Below are positions 39,929-53,567 of a stretch of 64,000 bases of DNA, piece by piece. The notes beneath the pieces are model-generated. The model ran no database searches, had not been told where the DNA came from, and worked only from the letters and a program-made list of their open reading frames with translations. A program made the position numbers and the translations under genes. The stretch comes from Bryoerythrophyllum caledonicum (taxonomy: Eukaryota > Streptophyta > Bryopsida > Pottiales > Pottiaceae). Location: the NCBI GenBank assembly GCA_963971425.1, contig OZ020516.1:12698593-12762592 (forward strand), given 5' to 3'. Numbering within the stretch: the first letter of the stretch is position 1; every line of letters starts with the position of its first letter.

Positions 39929-42590
39929 GGCACCCAACTCAAGCTGCACAGGCGCAATTAAGAAATCTCGTAACTAGAGTATACAATCTACCAACATGAA
40001 ACATAGTATGTCTACTCAATTACTAATCCTGAACGTTTGATCAAAGAATTATTAGACTAATCCACAGTGGACTTAATGTATGCTTGATCGGATCATGGCC
40101 ATCCTTCTTTACACTGCGTGTCTGCAAACTCAGGATTACTCAAACTTCAAAATGTCTGCAAACTACACTTCAAAATCCACCACTAGAATTAGGGGGTCTC
40201 TTGTTTTGACTGTCGTTTCGTACATAAATTTATGTTAGAGCTGTAGCATTCTTTATATACCAAGGACTTAACATCACCTGACCTCCCCCTTTCTAGTAGC
40301 ACTCATTGCAGACCCTGGGGGTTATCTGTGTGGAAGTCACTACTATCAAAAAGGGACATGACTTATGCAGATATATCTAGGCTCTTGATATAACAAACTT
40401 CTGCAGGTCGTGTAGCTGAAACCTCCCACCTGTAATGCAGCACCTTGAGTTAAAGCTCACGAAACTCTGACTGAGAGATTATACTCATTAAGCTCGAGTA
40501 CGTCGAAGCTGATAGCTCTTTGAGGCGACACGAACATGAGGGTGGCTTACAAACTACACACGCTTTGAAAGCGTTTTCTACCCATTGAGCAGATACAGGG
40601 ACTTTGTTTTCTCTTGCCTTACCAGTTTGAGTTAAGCCACAGTTCACTTGACGTTGAGCCTGGAGGGAACAGTGGTTGGTAATTGTTGGAGCTGAAGAAC
40701 TGATTTACTCAGTTGGAGCTCCCAGTACTGAATATATCTTAATTTGTTTTTGCAGGCTCTCCTTGCCAGCAAAAGCTCTCCCCTGTATCCTGTATATGAG
40801 ACATATCCTTCAGTTCATCTCGCATGCAAAACATCAACCAAATCATTATCTGATATTCCCCCTAAGACCAAGGCAGGAGATTCACATTTTAGTTGTGGAT
40901 TATTTAGTGCCACATCCAAAGGAAATAATAACTGAGATGGACTCTGTAAAGGGATGTGACATTCATGGCAACACGACAATATTGGAGAATGTATATGTAA
41001 GTACCTTAAGATTAGCCGGAGTTAGACTATATCCTGACAACTGTTGTCGTCATCACCGTTCCCGTTCCTTCACTTGTACTTGCATTCGAAGCACTTCAGA
41101 GCTTGGAATCGTCAATCAAAATAGCTTCAGAACTAGTGTGCGTTCTGCATGAAAGTCTCGGTCTGGATTTTGAAGGTACCTCAATCATCGAACTCCACCA
41201 CTCCTGAATCTTGATTTCCCTTCATCTGCTGATACAGTCCAAGCGTTCGTGGTCCAGGAGCTAGACTTGCGGTTTTCGCTACAGCTGCTTAAGGAGGAAA
41301 AAAGATCCTCAGAACCGGTCCAGGAACACACGAAAGCTGCCCAGCTTGATGTCGAATATTCATTTTTTGCCCATGTCTTCTTCGCCGCTCATTCGGGAAA
41401 CAGTAACTCCCGAACCAAAATTCTCAAACCATTGTTGTCAACCTGAGATGGATGAAGATTGATGAAATAGATAGACAAGAGAAACCCATGTTAATTGACA
41501 AAGCAAGATCACTCCGACTTTGTAGTTATTTTGAGGTCCTTCTGTTCCAGTACGTCATTTCAAGATGAGGGGTTAACCATAGCTTTCATCACCAATATCC
41601 GAGCCCTGCCGGCACTAACATTCAAACAATATCCCAAGTTCGGACATATATTAAACAGGCAGTGAAATCAGTCTAGCATTACTTTTTCTTGTGGTCGCAA
41701 TTGTCAACCCTCGATCTCCGAAGGCAAGCTACCAAAGTGGAGCCCCGCGTCAAAATTATTGATTGTCATCGCCTTAAGAAGCACAAGGGGTGTAGATCTT
41801 ACATGCGATTGGCTTCTGTGAAATCGCGAGCAGCTTCTTCCCCGGCCCCAGCATCACCAGATATTCCCCGGCTCATAGCTAGAAACAACGCTGCGCTGAT
41901 CACACTTCCAACAAAGTTAACGAAGCTCAATCGAACTCGATTCCTTCAAGAAATAAACAACGGGTGCCGGTCAGTCACTCACTTGAAATGTCGCGAAGGC
42001 CGATTCGGAACTTTTGCTGGTCAGATCTCACAGTACTGCAGAAGATCATTGCTGGAAGATCAATAGACCTAGTATTTCCGACGGCCACCCTAACACTAGT
42101 TGCTAAACTCCAAGAATAACGGCAGCAGTCCACCAGGCGCCCCTAGCTAGTGGTTTGTTCCGCCATGCTCATGAAGAGGCTGTCAAGAGATCATCGAAAG
42201 CTAGCAAGCAGGCAAAATCAGTTGTGGTTGGAGAAAACCACAACATTTAGAACAAAGTTTGGCAGAGAACCCGGGTTTCTACTTCCTATGGTTTAGACCA
42301 GATTTAGAAGCTTTGTCTTCGCAACAACGTGTCTACTGTGGTTTTCTTCGCACCGTTCTCCTAACTGTGTGCAAGACCTGATTGATTGCAAGTCTAACTT
42401 GTGCACCGCTTGATCGGAAGGAGGAAGGTCACAAGTGAGACGATTCATAGAAGCAGGCTCCGGCCTTCACAAGCTGAAGGCTGTTTCTGAAAGGGAAGCA
42501 AGGCTCATGGCACATGCGGCAGTAAGTTGGTACTGGTGCGCTAAAGGTGCTGAACCCTGAAGAAGCTCTTGTAGGCCATCATAACGCTAA
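39929..42590. other. Upstream region of the GRAS gene and beyond, no gene seen
   Basis: The GRAS promoter should lie here. Open stretches at 40676-41152, 41249-41446 and 41689-42066 look random in composition, have no recognisable motifs and no supporting splice sites. No tandem repeats are evident. Confidence 0.45.
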
Positions 42591-42594
42591 GTAC

Positions 42595-42945
42595 GGTAAG
42601 CCTCCCCATAACCAACAAAAACCCATAGCCAACTCCTATAAAATTGGGGTATATCCAACCTCTTCCATCTTATTACCACCAACTCAGCTCCAATTGGAGG
42701 TTTGCTATTAGTCAAGACCCTTGCTTTTGGTCGTTGGTTATGGGGGGTACCTACTGCTGGCCACCCACTAAACATGGCTGCACAGTTTGAAAATTCATAA
42801 CTAATTCAGTTTTCATCGGAAAAATATGAAATCACTTGGGTTGGAATCGTAATTTTATTGGCTATCACTAGAATATTATAGTATAGTTATCTCCTCTCTC
42901 CATACATGCACATTCCTTGACTTGCCGGTTTGAGGGGGGCTTACC
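42595..42945 (+). repeat. MITE-like element, 350-bp GGTAAGCC family, near-complete copy
   Basis: It starts GGTAAGCCTCCCC and ends GGGGGGCTTACC, clear inverted ends. Closest relative is 59525-59876, with over 300 bp nearly identical (CCATAACCAACAAAAACCCA, TGGCCACCCACTAAACATGG). Non-coding. Confidence 0.88.
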
Positions 42946-42984
42946 TTACTAACTTACCGGGTGAGCTTGGGTCCGAAATGCGAT

Positions 42985-43175
42985 AATGGGGCATGAGGGA
43001 GCAAATTAGAAAAGGAAGAAGAAGGACAAGGGCCTACTAGAGACAAGAGTGAGAAGAACTCCGGTCTCGGGGGACCGGACTGAATAAAGTGTTTCTTCGT
43101 TCCAGTGACTAAATCTATGTCCACTAAACATAGGTTTAGTAGTATGGAACTACTCCCTCCTCTCGAGGGTAGACA
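42985..43175 (-). repeat. Inverted copy of the SINE-like body
   Basis: The reverse complement carries CTCGAGAGGAGGGAGTAGTT, CTAAACCTATGT-like sequence and GACCGGAGTTCTTCTCACTC, matching the end of the 13190-13512 and 2745-3000 copies. The sequence is more diverged than between those two. Confidence 0.5.
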
Positions 43176-43376
43176 GTATGTAACCAAGGACTAGTAGCGA
43201 GTAGCAAGTAACCATAGACCAAGGACCAGCTAGAGCCACAAGGCTTCATTTTGAGAAGTGATCTATTAAGATTTAGCTGTGTGTTTTGAGAGGCTTTTTA
43301 AGGTGCATCATGTGAGTCTGGAAGGGGTTGGTTATTTTCTAGTTTGTGTGGGCCTACTAGAGATAATATTTAATAA

Positions 43377-43583
43377 CCCCTAAATGTCAAAGGCATTTCA
43401 GAAGAATCTCCACTCTATTGATTAAAAAATGTCAACGTGAACTTTTTGAGAATGAAATCAACGGATCTTCTTTTTTACTTTCATATGTGGTAAAATTTTG
43501 TGAATTTGGCCATACAAATTGAAAGATAACTGTAGTCAATGTGAAAAAAATTGGTCTCCGGGGAACACTAGGTCCTTTAGGGA
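43377..43583. repeat. TTAA-type small element, relative of 3450-3659
   Basis: It starts CCCCTAAATGTCA and ends CCTTTAGGGA followed by TTAA (43584-43587). The left flank reads ATAA, one change from TTAA. It aligns with 3454-3655 throughout. The DNA following it (43590-44100) resembles the interior of the 35571-36502 element. Confidence 0.55.
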
Positions 43584-44639
43584 TTAATGGTGGACTCCAT
43601 CAAGTGTTGAACCTTTCTTTTCGTGCTCAACTTTAGGTGAACACAAGTTATTGTCAAAATAGAGTCTTGTGAACAACTCGATTATACCCTAGATTTGCCA
43701 CGTCACACAAAACTTGGCTCATCTAGCTACTAAATCACATTTTTATAGAATTTCATAAAAATTGACTACACGGATTGACATATTTTAGAATTTGAAGTGA
43801 AGAAAGAAGTTGTTTTCCTTCTCTACGTTTAAAAGATCTAATTTGCCAACAAAGTTTTGCAATACACAAGTATTGTAATACACAATACACTCTAATTTTA
43901 TACCATTACAATATATATGATGTTGGGTCCTTGTGCACCATTTTTTATAGATAAGTGAAGCATATTCAAAAAGAATTATGTGATGAATAGAGGTATATTA
44001 ATCAAGATCCATCAAACAACATTTTGATATTTAATTAACTAATTCTTGTGTTAATCCCAAATGGTCAAACTAAGATTCTTGATTTTGATGCCTTTACCTA
44101 GAAAACAAAATCAAATGAGAAGAAAAAGAACATCTCAAATTTTTATGAGAAAATGAAATTCATTTTGTACACCTTGCCTGGAAAAGGTGAGAGAATTTTT
44201 CTTAGAGTGAAAGCCTGAAAGGTTTACTCTATGGAAGGGTTTTTTTTTAACAATCTCAAACCAAATAATGCTAATTACTTGAATTCAAAATCTTGTATTA
44301 ATTAGAGTGTTGTAGTTGCCCAAAGTGCATGGTCTATACAATTCTTTTTTAAGATGGCGTAACTTTTATTCTATTCTAGGTCCAATGATATAGATAATTA
44401 TATTCACAGATAGCTATTTTTTTAACACGTGTAATTACAATTTATAGAGCTAGAAACAAAAATTACAACCATAGAAACATGCCCAATATTTGCATATGTC
44501 CACCTCTAGACTAGGGATTAAACACCATCTTGTCTAGTGGACATTGGTTTTGAACTTTTGTGGTGGAACAAACAAACCCTTAATTCACTCCAGCCTCCTT
44601 AAGTGAGAACCGAAGTTCTTCTTCTTAAACACCATCTGT

Positions 44640-46860
44640 TATCAGATGATAATTGACCCTTAATCTCTTACGGCCAAAGGACCATATATGGGTTGTTTTG
44701 GCACAAGAACCTTTGTAGCAAGCGCTACATGCGACCTCAAAGGGAAAAAAAAACCATGACCTAGAAGTCAAATAATGACGGAGATGGGCATCTATTGAGA
44801 CCAGTGCCACGACAATTGGAGCAAGCATCGGCAAGCTACAATGATTTCCATGCAATAAGTTTGTAGATTTTAGTACTAAAATGTACCCAATGTGTAGATG
44901 TCATTCAACGTGATCTAGAGCACTTGTAGACTTTCACAGGCCAAAAAAACTCATCAATCTGAAAGGGTTAAACGACTCCACATGTTTGTTGTAACCATAG
45001 TATTCTATGCATAAGGTGTCGTATTTGAACATGATAAGGTTCTCCTTGTTCTCTTCTCTTGCAGTAAAGACTTCCTTTGCTTGTGTCCAAAAAAAAAAAA
45101 CATGACAGGGTTCAGATTTTGAAATGACCTCCAAGTGAAGGACGTTAGTTGAAGAATCTTCAATCCAAAGGTGTATGTTTTTGCTAAAGTTTAATACAAT
45201 TTCTATATTCTACAGAGCAAAAAACATGCATGTATATACGGTCCCATGGGTTAAATTACACCTGTTGCAGTACGTGTGCAAGACGTGTAAACATTCTTCC
45301 CTTGCATGGTCAGAGCCGTCCTTCAGTTCCCGGCACAGATCGATCTAAATTTTCACCGGCCCCAGGATTTAAGGCCACAACGTACAATTATTATATTAAA
45401 ACTTCCAGGCCAACCTGTCACGTTTTCGTCCATAATCTAAGGTCATTACAGTAAGTACAAGTTGTACTTTAGTGAAATAAACTAGAAAAAAGAAAAGGCC
45501 TTACCAAATACAGTACAACATATAAATGTAGACTCTATCGAAACCAGTGACCACCCCTACTTGAACTCTTCGCCACTAATGGATCGTTTAATGATTGAAA
45601 AATTACATTGTAATATACCGATTATGCTAGAGGAATCCCAGCATGTCTGTTTAGTTGAGAAGAACCTTCTAGAAAAAGAAGGTTGGTTTCGAATCATGAA
45701 GGAGAGAGAGACTGCCACATGGACTTGGTGAATTGATTGCCATAATGGCGACCACAAGAGACTTGCTCACGGAACTGTAGAGGATCAGTTAAAGCTGCAC
45801 AGATGGCTGCCTGACATTATAGCCGTGAGTAAACAAAGATTTTAAATAAGGCTAGTTTAAGGAGTGGTGGAGAATGCATCTGCGCCACATGTGCCGGGAC
45901 AGTCACTGTAGCTGGTTGACATGATTATGGCACAGTTGCCGCCCTCGGAGGTGGTTCATCACTACATTAGCCCCAATCGCCCTCACTCTCTCTTGTTGTG
46001 TGCATAGCAGGCACGGTTTCGTTGGCTGCAGTTTTGTGTCTGTGAATGCTTTTTATCATGCTTGTGTTGGGAATAGGAGCTGGGATTTGACTCTGTTAAG
46101 GTGGAAGGTGTGTAGGCTTGAGATTCAGCTTGTTTTGTACTTTGATTGACTAACTATGATGCGTGTTTTTTTTTGTTTTTGAAGGTACTAGGCTACAAGG
46201 ATGTGGACGCTAGCTGTCTGAGCAACTTTGATAGTCACATGTGGAACTTTTCATAAGCGTTGTTATGGAAAAATTTGACGGTAATTTTTTCAGCTCGACT
46301 TGTGAAACATGTACTGTTTGGTGTAACTGTATGACTTAATGAAGTTTTTAAAGTAGAAGTTTCAAGGAAAAGAACAGACTTACAATTTTTCTGTTTTAAG
46401 ATATGTTCTTTCATTAACAACCAGGTCTAGAAAGCTTGAAGTACATTGTTCATATTATTCATAAACCTTCAAGTACATTGTTCATATTATTCATAAAGCT
46501 TGAAGTATGTTTACAGAATATAAACTAGCTTGAAATACTAATTTGAAGTTAGACTTCTTCTTAGATGAACCAACTAATTCAAAGGTGCATAAATCCCAAA
46601 CTTCGTAGGTGCACAGTAACAAACTTTGTAGTCTTGTCTGTACCATAGTAAGACACTCATACTCTAGTATAACAGATACACAAGATGATCAAGTTTGTAG
46701 CTTGTGCAACACATGACTAGACACATTTATACACAAGTAGAACAGACTGAGCAGTGAGAGGTCGCCTTGAAAGTGTCAAATGATACTTCAGTCTTCTGAT
46801 GGAAAGTGCTAGGCTCCGAATATAAGCCTCAGCTTTAACCCACGATGTACACCCGAGTTC
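44640..46860. other. AT-rich intergenic DNA, no gene seen
   Basis: ORFs are short and without recognisable domains. A short direct duplication, CTTCAAGTACATTGTTCATA or CTTGAAGTACATTGTTCATA, occurs at 46434-46500. Confidence 0.45.
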
Positions 46861-47156
46861 CAACGAGATTTTCATGTACCATGATCTCGTAAACTGCGAT
46901 CCAAGCAAGACACAGTCTAGATCTAGAAAGTGTCTAGTTCCTGGTTCCGGTCCAGTAACTCCACAGCCTGTACTTCCAGAAACTAATGTTATAATCATGA
47001 GTTCATTGGTGGTGACGTTTCTGCACGCACCACATGGGACCAGCTCGAGCATGAAAATATTCATTAGGAATCAGTCCGTGTATGGGACATCATGCCTTGG
47101 ATTGAGTTCGCCTGCCAGAAACTTACGTGATAATATCCCCCTTTCCAGGCGGATAA

Positions 47157-47699
47157 TTGTTACTGTTGCTGCAGCTTCCAGGGATCAAGGTACTCCTACT
47201 GTTACAGTATATTACATGCATTCCCAGCTGTGCTGCTTTGGCAGTAACATTATGCGGGGATATTGGTACAACTGTGACATTATTATACTCGCGTTTTTCA
47301 GAGGTGTATAATTGGCCACGGTACAGCGTCTGTCATTACAGTATCAATCACATGCATGCGATTCCAGGGATGCGCGAAACCCAGCTTCGGTGCAGCTACA
47401 GCATTATATTAGTACCGGGGATAGATTACCCGGACTATAATAATTGCATGCTTTTCTGGGGATATACAGAACTGCAAGTACATGCATTATATATATCCGG
47501 GGAGACGTACATTACTAGCCTTGATTACAATACTACCACTGTAATTATTGGCCGAGAGATGGTGAGTTACAGTAACGGTTACATTACAATCCAGGACAGT
47601 CACATGAAAGGACGCATGGTGCCTCAGATTGTGGAGGTACCATCGGAAGAGATCTGCAACGACGTCATCCCTCTCTCACAAAGCGATTATGGACTGTAG
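47157..47699 (+). CDS. Hypothetical ORF of 180 codons, doubtful
   Basis: The ORF lies in a stretch that differs from its AT-rich surroundings by frequent TTACAGTA, CAGTAAC, ATTACA and TACATGCAT motifs in both orientations. The predicted product is rich in Tyr, Thr, Ile and Cys, with no domain or motif I recognise. The frame starts inside a longer overlapping frame (46874-47311), and no consistent codon bias supports either. It could be a chance opening in a repeat-rich sequence. Reported because of the unusual composition, not because function is evident. Confidence 0.15.
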   Translation: MLLLLQLPGIKVLLLLQYITCIPSCAALAVTLCGDIGTTVTLLYSRFSEVYNWPRYSVCHYSINHMHAIPGMRETQLRCSYSIILVPGIDYPDYNNCMLFWGYTELQVHALYISGETYITSLDYNTTTVIIGREMVSYSNGYITIQDSHMKGRMVPQIVEVPSEEICNDVIPLSQSDYGL

Positions 47700-47830
47700 T
47701 AACCCGGCAGGCTCTGATGAAGGCGCCAACAACGTCCTCCTGGCGGCGTCCTTGATCCTTTCCTTCGCAGTGATGTCCTCTTCCTGGCGCTCTGGTTAAG
47801 CTTGGCTTAAGCTGATCATTATCGTTCATA

Positions 47831-48034
47831 ATGCTCGACCTCGTCACCATACTGAGTGTTTTGTTTGTCCTGGAGTCGACGCCCACCGGCGCCCAGTCTT
47901 TTAATCCAGTGGGTAACTATAAGGCGGCCTGCTTTCTGGCTTGCCTTCTGGATGATATTATGGCGCTTGAAAGCGTCACGAGCGATATTATGAGCTGTAA
48001 TAAGGAGCTTTGTGAAGGGGTTATAGTGAGGTGA
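47831..48034 (+). CDS. Possible small secreted cysteine peptide, 67 codons
   Basis: The predicted peptide opens with a plausible signal sequence (MLDLVTILSVLFVLESTPTG, then AQ), followed by about 45 residues with four cysteines (CFLAC, SC, LC). Small signal-peptide-bearing cysteine peptides are often missed in plants. There is no homology evidence, promoter evidence or family recognition. The ORF is short enough to arise by chance. Confidence 0.2.
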   Translation: MLDLVTILSVLFVLESTPTGAQSFNPVGNYKAACFLACLLDDIMALESVTSDIMSCNKELCEGVIVR

Positions 48035-48689
48035 TTATCTCAGCTTCAGCAATGTAGCAGCTTTTTCTGAAGAGAAGTTGAGCATGCTTTCTGGACAGTC
48101 CCAAGTTGCAAGTAAGTTTATTTTATTCCTGGAAATTATGATTTAAAAACATTGAGAAATTTGGGTGGTAAGTTTACCCTTCTCTTTATATTGTGTGGAG
48201 GATTTGGAAATTCTACACTAATTATAAGTTGCATGCAATCTTTGATAGGCACACTTGTTTGAAAAATGAAGACGCTCTTCAAACTTGAGATTTAAACTAG
48301 TGTAGATGATCTACGTTGCTTTTTCAATCCACACTCATCAATGGAGTACATTTTTTACACGCTAAATTTGACACCTTTTTAGTGAAAAACTGTTGATTGT
48401 CGTAATAATAGCAATTACAAAATTATCAATTGTAGTATTTGCTAGAAGATCTAGACTTGCTTTATTGGTGTTAGAGAAAGACTGGTGGATTTCTTATAAC
48501 TTAAGAGATACCATGGAATCTTCAACGATTGTGTATGGATTTTTTTATTTTTGAAGATTAAGATTTTAACATAATGTGATTTTGGGAATTTTATTCTTCT
48601 TGATGACAACTATGATATCTAAAATTTGTGTTGTAATAAATAGTAGGCTTTTTCAGAATCACTTCAGGTAGTTATGCCTAATACCCCCA

Positions 48690-48840
48690 AGTTAAGCAAT
48701 GTGTATGTATGAAAAGCCCAAACAATATTACATTTATTTTTAAGTAGTAGCCAATAGTCTTTCAAATTCAACCCAAGTGATTTTATATTTTTCCGATTAA
48801 ATGTGAATGAGTTATGATTTTTCAAAGACCCATGTGAAGA
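48690..48840 (-). repeat. Partial copy of the 350-bp GGTAAGCC element
   Basis: The stretch matches the reverse complement of the family: AAGTTAAGCAATGTGTATGT, TAGTAGCCAATAGTC, AACCCAAGTGATTTTATATT and AATGAGTTATGATTTTTCAAA. It corresponds to the same half as 3240-3415. Confidence 0.6.
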
Positions 48841-48849
48841 ATGGTGGGT

Positions 48850-51600
48850 CACCGTCAGTAGGTGGGTCTATGACCCTCCGACAAATGGCCTAAAACCGCA
48901 TGCATAACAACTAAAAACCAGCAATGAGTCAACCTTAAACTAATTCTAGAAATATACCATTTTCTCCACTCTTGTTTGTACAAGAATCTAGAAGTTCCCC
49001 TTTTTCTAAAACCACCAACTGTGCATCCAGTTCATACCACCCTAGCCTTTTCTCCCGCCATTAAAAATAGAGAGTTGACTACATGTGCAAATCGTGGCAA
49101 TTTGTGGTGAAAAAGTAGCTAGCGACCATGGGACATTGGCGGTTTTAGGCATAACTACCTTAATGTGTTGCTCAAATTGCAAAGCATGCTTTCTTTGAAC
49201 ATTCGGGAGTCTTACAAATCTAGTATTCCTAAATTAATTCATATATCATGGACCAAATGATTTCGTAACTTTGAATTGGTGCATTTACAAGGCCTAAGGT
49301 TCAAGATGTGTATGATACATGAAAATGGAATAGTTGGTGGTAATAGAAGATCTAAGTGTACATCAAGGAAAGTAGTGGCCTTGGAGGACATTGGGTTGAT
49401 ATTCACACAAATAAATTTAGAACATAGACCCATATAATTTCCGATCATTCACTATCATCGCTAGTCTATAAATGCTTCCATTTTATCCTATTTATAGACC
49501 TATTCATGCATTTGCAATTCCATATTAAGGTTTCCTATTGATGATGATCCCTTACTTTTGTTTTGCACTAGTAGAGAATACCTAGTGGCAGAAATGGTGT
49601 TAGCATAGTATTGATCACCATGGTCAATTTCAACACCTCCTTGAGCAAGTGAATATTTTTTTCTATTAGTAGTTCCCACACAATGGGTATTAGGCTACTA
49701 GCTAGGCATTACATGGATGATGGGTATCACCTTGACATTACACAAATATCACCTAGATAAATCTCTTGAAATGTCCAAAAGTTTTGGACATTCTCCATTG
49801 TGAGTTAATTATATTTAAAACTAACCACTCCAAACAGTAGACCATCTTGAAATTCACAACTTATCCACATTTTATTGGGAAAATATGAAATCACTTGACT
49901 AAAACTGTAATACCATTAAATAATTTAATTGAAATTTAATTTTAGTATTACATGTTGCTTTTAAATATAAACTTTGCCAAACATGGTGACTTTAAGCTAG
50001 GTTATTTTAATAGAATTGGTTAGATTTGGATTGGTGCTTTAAATATGAATCAAACTATTTTTGTCTCTATAGCAGGTTGATATATAAGGTTGTTAAGAAT
50101 TTAGATGATTCATCATTGAATTAAAAATTTATATGAATAAAAGAAAGAGCATTTCAATAAGTTTGATTACATATATGTTGGACAATGTATGAGAAGGTTA
50201 AAAAAAAAACAAATGTCTATTAAATTTGTATCCATGCTTGCAATATGAATAATATTCATTAGATTTGTTGATATCTAACAAATATCATTCATTAGATATG
50301 AACGACAGCGTACAAGCATCTAAGATAGAAAATAATTAAATATACCTTTCCTAATGTTTTTGGAAATTATGAAATGTAGTGCCTCTAAAATGAATAATCA
50401 AAAGGTCAATATCTAAAATTGCAACTAATTTTTTTTATAAAAAACACATTTGAGAGCTATTTTTGTAACTTCAAAAAAAGAATTAAGGACTACTACCATA
50501 TACTTCCATGAATTGCAATAGTCTTCCATGAACAATGACAATTATTATGATGAAATATTAACCTAATTAGATCATTTTTTGAAGATAACCAATTTTCAAA
50601 TATTAATTTATGTATTGTCTAACTTGATTAATCAATAGACGAGGTGCCCAAGTTGCCTGAAGCCTATGGTAGTAGTACTATCCATGTATTTTTTTAATGC
50701 TGGATTACAATTTAAATGAGGAGTTGGAAGTAAGCATTCAGAGAAAAATAATTTCCTTGTTTATTAGAGTTCAAGATTCAAATGAAATTTGTAGGCGTTC
50801 ATTTATAAAATTGTTACAAGATTATTGTGGTTTTAAGAACTTGGGAAGTTTTGTTTCTAATACAATGGAAATACCAAAATATAATTATAAGCATATGTCT
50901 TATATCTATAATATTCTATAATAAATTTTTATCATCAGAATAATTGCATATAAATATTTAATATTGAATCTAAGTTAATAATCAAGCTTATTGGAACAAC
51001 ATTGTTTATACAATGTTGTGTATGGGCCCATGCAAAATTACCGTATCCTATAAAAATTACCGTAACCTATGCATGGAATGAGCACCTTTTAATTTTACAC
51101 AAAGGATTTTTAAAAGTGTATTGACATATTGGAAAAAAAATAAAAAATCAATCAAATTACTTGAACTAAAAATATATCTAATATGAACCTTATGATGTAA
51201 CTACAATTGTTCATATATTTGAAGACTTGTCTTGGCCACTAATTAATTACATATCCACATAGATTTTCCAACACTATAAGTCAAATTGATTTTGGCAAAG
51301 TGTTACATCTTTAAACTTTATTTTTCTATACTTATTAGTTTCTATAGTTTCAAAAATATGTAGTACAAAGAGAATTCAAACATTAAAAAATGGTTAATCC
51401 TTATTTTAAAAATTTTAAGCATGATTTGTATAATAATTTTAATTTAGATTGGTTTGATATATTTTGGTTGAAATCTTTTCTTCAATAAAAACCTTGCTTT
51501 GATGTACTTTGAAACTTTGCTTTAAAATGACACATCGAAACCACAATAAAAAATTTGTTAATATTTTTTGTCAACAAGAAATTATGTTTTTTTTTAAAAG
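48850..51600. other. Very AT-rich intergenic DNA
   Basis: No conserved ORF. 49857-49920 contains a small fragment of the 350-bp family (TTCACAACTTATCCACATTT, AAATATGAAATCACTTG). The remainder, especially 49900-51600, is low-complexity AT-rich sequence. Confidence 0.5.
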
Positions 51601-53567
51601 TGAAAATAGCCAAGAACTTTTTCCAATTTCAAAAGTAGATTCATCTGTCCAAATAATACGCTCCTACTCTTTCACACTCTATCCACGGTGCTTCTGAGCA
51701 AAAGCAAATTGCTGAGACATGTGACCAGGTGTTAAGAAAGGTTTTTTTTGTAGCAATTCGACTAAAATGCGACTTTATGTAAGATCCTTTGAATATTACG
51801 TCTACACACTTGAGCAGGACATGCACTGGTAATTTCTCTGAGACTGAGGAGCAATGATGAGTTTTTAAGTTACGCACATACTATGAACATCTCTGTCATT
51901 AAGCTTTTTAGCGTGACTTCCACTCCAAGGTGTGCGCTTGTAAGTTCCATCTTCTTTAAAGGTTTTTACTAACCTCTGAATTGTCCTAGCTGCAATTTGA
52001 ACTTCTCTATTTCCTTCCTCACTCAAACCTATGATGCTAGCACAAATTTCATTTGAAATTGCCATGCATAGTTCAAAATATATATTCAAGAAGAATATAT
52101 GCAATTTGAAATTTCATCATGGATTCTTTTTTATCATGCTAATACAATATTAAACTTTCATTAATAAGCAGCCAGCATAACACTCAGTCCATGGCATGTC
52201 AATTAATTAAATCACTGAGCAGCAAAGCACTCAACCCATGGCATGTGCATGAAGTAAATTAGTTAGTAGCATAACACTCAACCCATGGCATGTGAATCAT
52301 GTAAATTAGTTAGCATAACACTTAGCCCATATGTCCACTCAGCCTATATGCCCATACATAAAAATCACTCGGCTCCAAATCACTCGGCCCATATGCCCAT
52401 TATGAATTAATAGTCATGCATCACAATATGACACTCTCTGCTTTCAATATCATCTCAACATTCAGTCTATTACAAATCACATCACAAATCACACACAACA
52501 TTCCCTTTATGTAGTGCTCGAAAGGTATTAAGAGGAGAAAACTTGCCATACGTGTCTAATGCACACTTTGTGACCAAGTGGATTCTTCTGTATGAAACAA
52601 CTCTTCACTTCTACATGTAGATGTTATTGATCTTTTTGAGAAGAATTTTTGTTTGGCGGCTTAGTTACATGACTAAGTTCAATGAAGAAGCACTAGGTAT
52701 CAAAGATCTTGTGCCAAAAACTTCATTATGAATCAACAAAAACTCAATCGAAGGACGGTGTTGAAGTTGGAAGTAGTGATATTAAGCATTCCCTTTTGTT
52801 TCTCACAACAACACATATTGGTAGATTTGGAATATATATTTTTGTGTGGATCTTTTGGATTTGGAATTTATTACAAAGTTAATCAATGTGGAGGTTATTT
52901 CATGTCCAAAATTTCATGAGCAAATGATTTTTTATGAATCCTTGGGAGGGTGTCAAAACGGGCAGCTGTGAAACTTTTCTCACAACTAACCCCCATATTA
53001 GTAGATTATGAATATCTTCTTTTGAATACATTTCCTGGCCTTGAAACTATTCACATATGTTATCAACATAAAGGTGACTGTGAGCCAAAAATTTCATGTT
53101 GAAATAACAAATTCTCAGCCCTAAGCAGGGTGTAAAGTTGGAAGTAGTAAAATGGTTTTCTTCTATGTTTTTCAAAACTACAAATGTTGGTAGATTTGGA
53201 ATATATTTTTGTTGTGGATCTTTTGGACTTGAAATTTTCCACACATGTAAATTTTTTTTAAAAAATTCACTTCAAAAATTTCATGGACAAATAAAATTAA
53301 CTTAATCCTTGGAAGGGTGTCAAAGTTGGCAGTTGTGAACTTTTCTCACAGCTACCCCATGTTGGTAAATCTTGCATAACTTTTTTCGTATATATCTCCT
53401 GGACTTAAAATTTGATAAGCATCTTGTCAACATAAAGGTGATATTGTCCATAAAATTTCATGGTAAAATTATAAAAATTCAGCCCTTAGAAGGGTGTCAA
53501 AGTTGGTAGCAATGTAGGATACTATCCCAGGAATTGCCAAAACACCAATTTGAATGTCACCCTATTG
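51600..53567 (-). pseudogene. Decayed, truncated Tc1-like element abutting the intact one
   Basis: 51600-52104 aligns with the transposase gene of the neighbour at 54660-55146. The N-terminal HTH region is readable on the minus strand (MAISNEICASIIGLSEE, RTIQRLVKTFKEDGTYKR) but has a deletion, and the second frame is shifted. The gene stops at about 51600 before the catalytic Asp residues, so the left half of the element is gone. 52600-53567 is the right-end repeat region; it terminates CACCCTATTG at 53567. A short tandem duplication containing AACACTCAACCCATGGCATG occurs three or four times at 52170-52345, unique to this copy. Confidence 0.85.
52170..52345. repeat. About 60-bp tandem repeat
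   Basis: Units contain CACTCA(G/A)(T/C)CCATGGCATGT and AAGTAAATTAGTTAGTAGCA-like sequence, three full copies plus a partial one. It lies within the decayed Tc1-like element. Confidence 0.75.

Noticed and set aside
40676-42066. Three open frames upstream of the GRAS gene (158, 65 and 125 codons)
   Set aside because: No recognisable motif, no coding-like composition and no partner exons.
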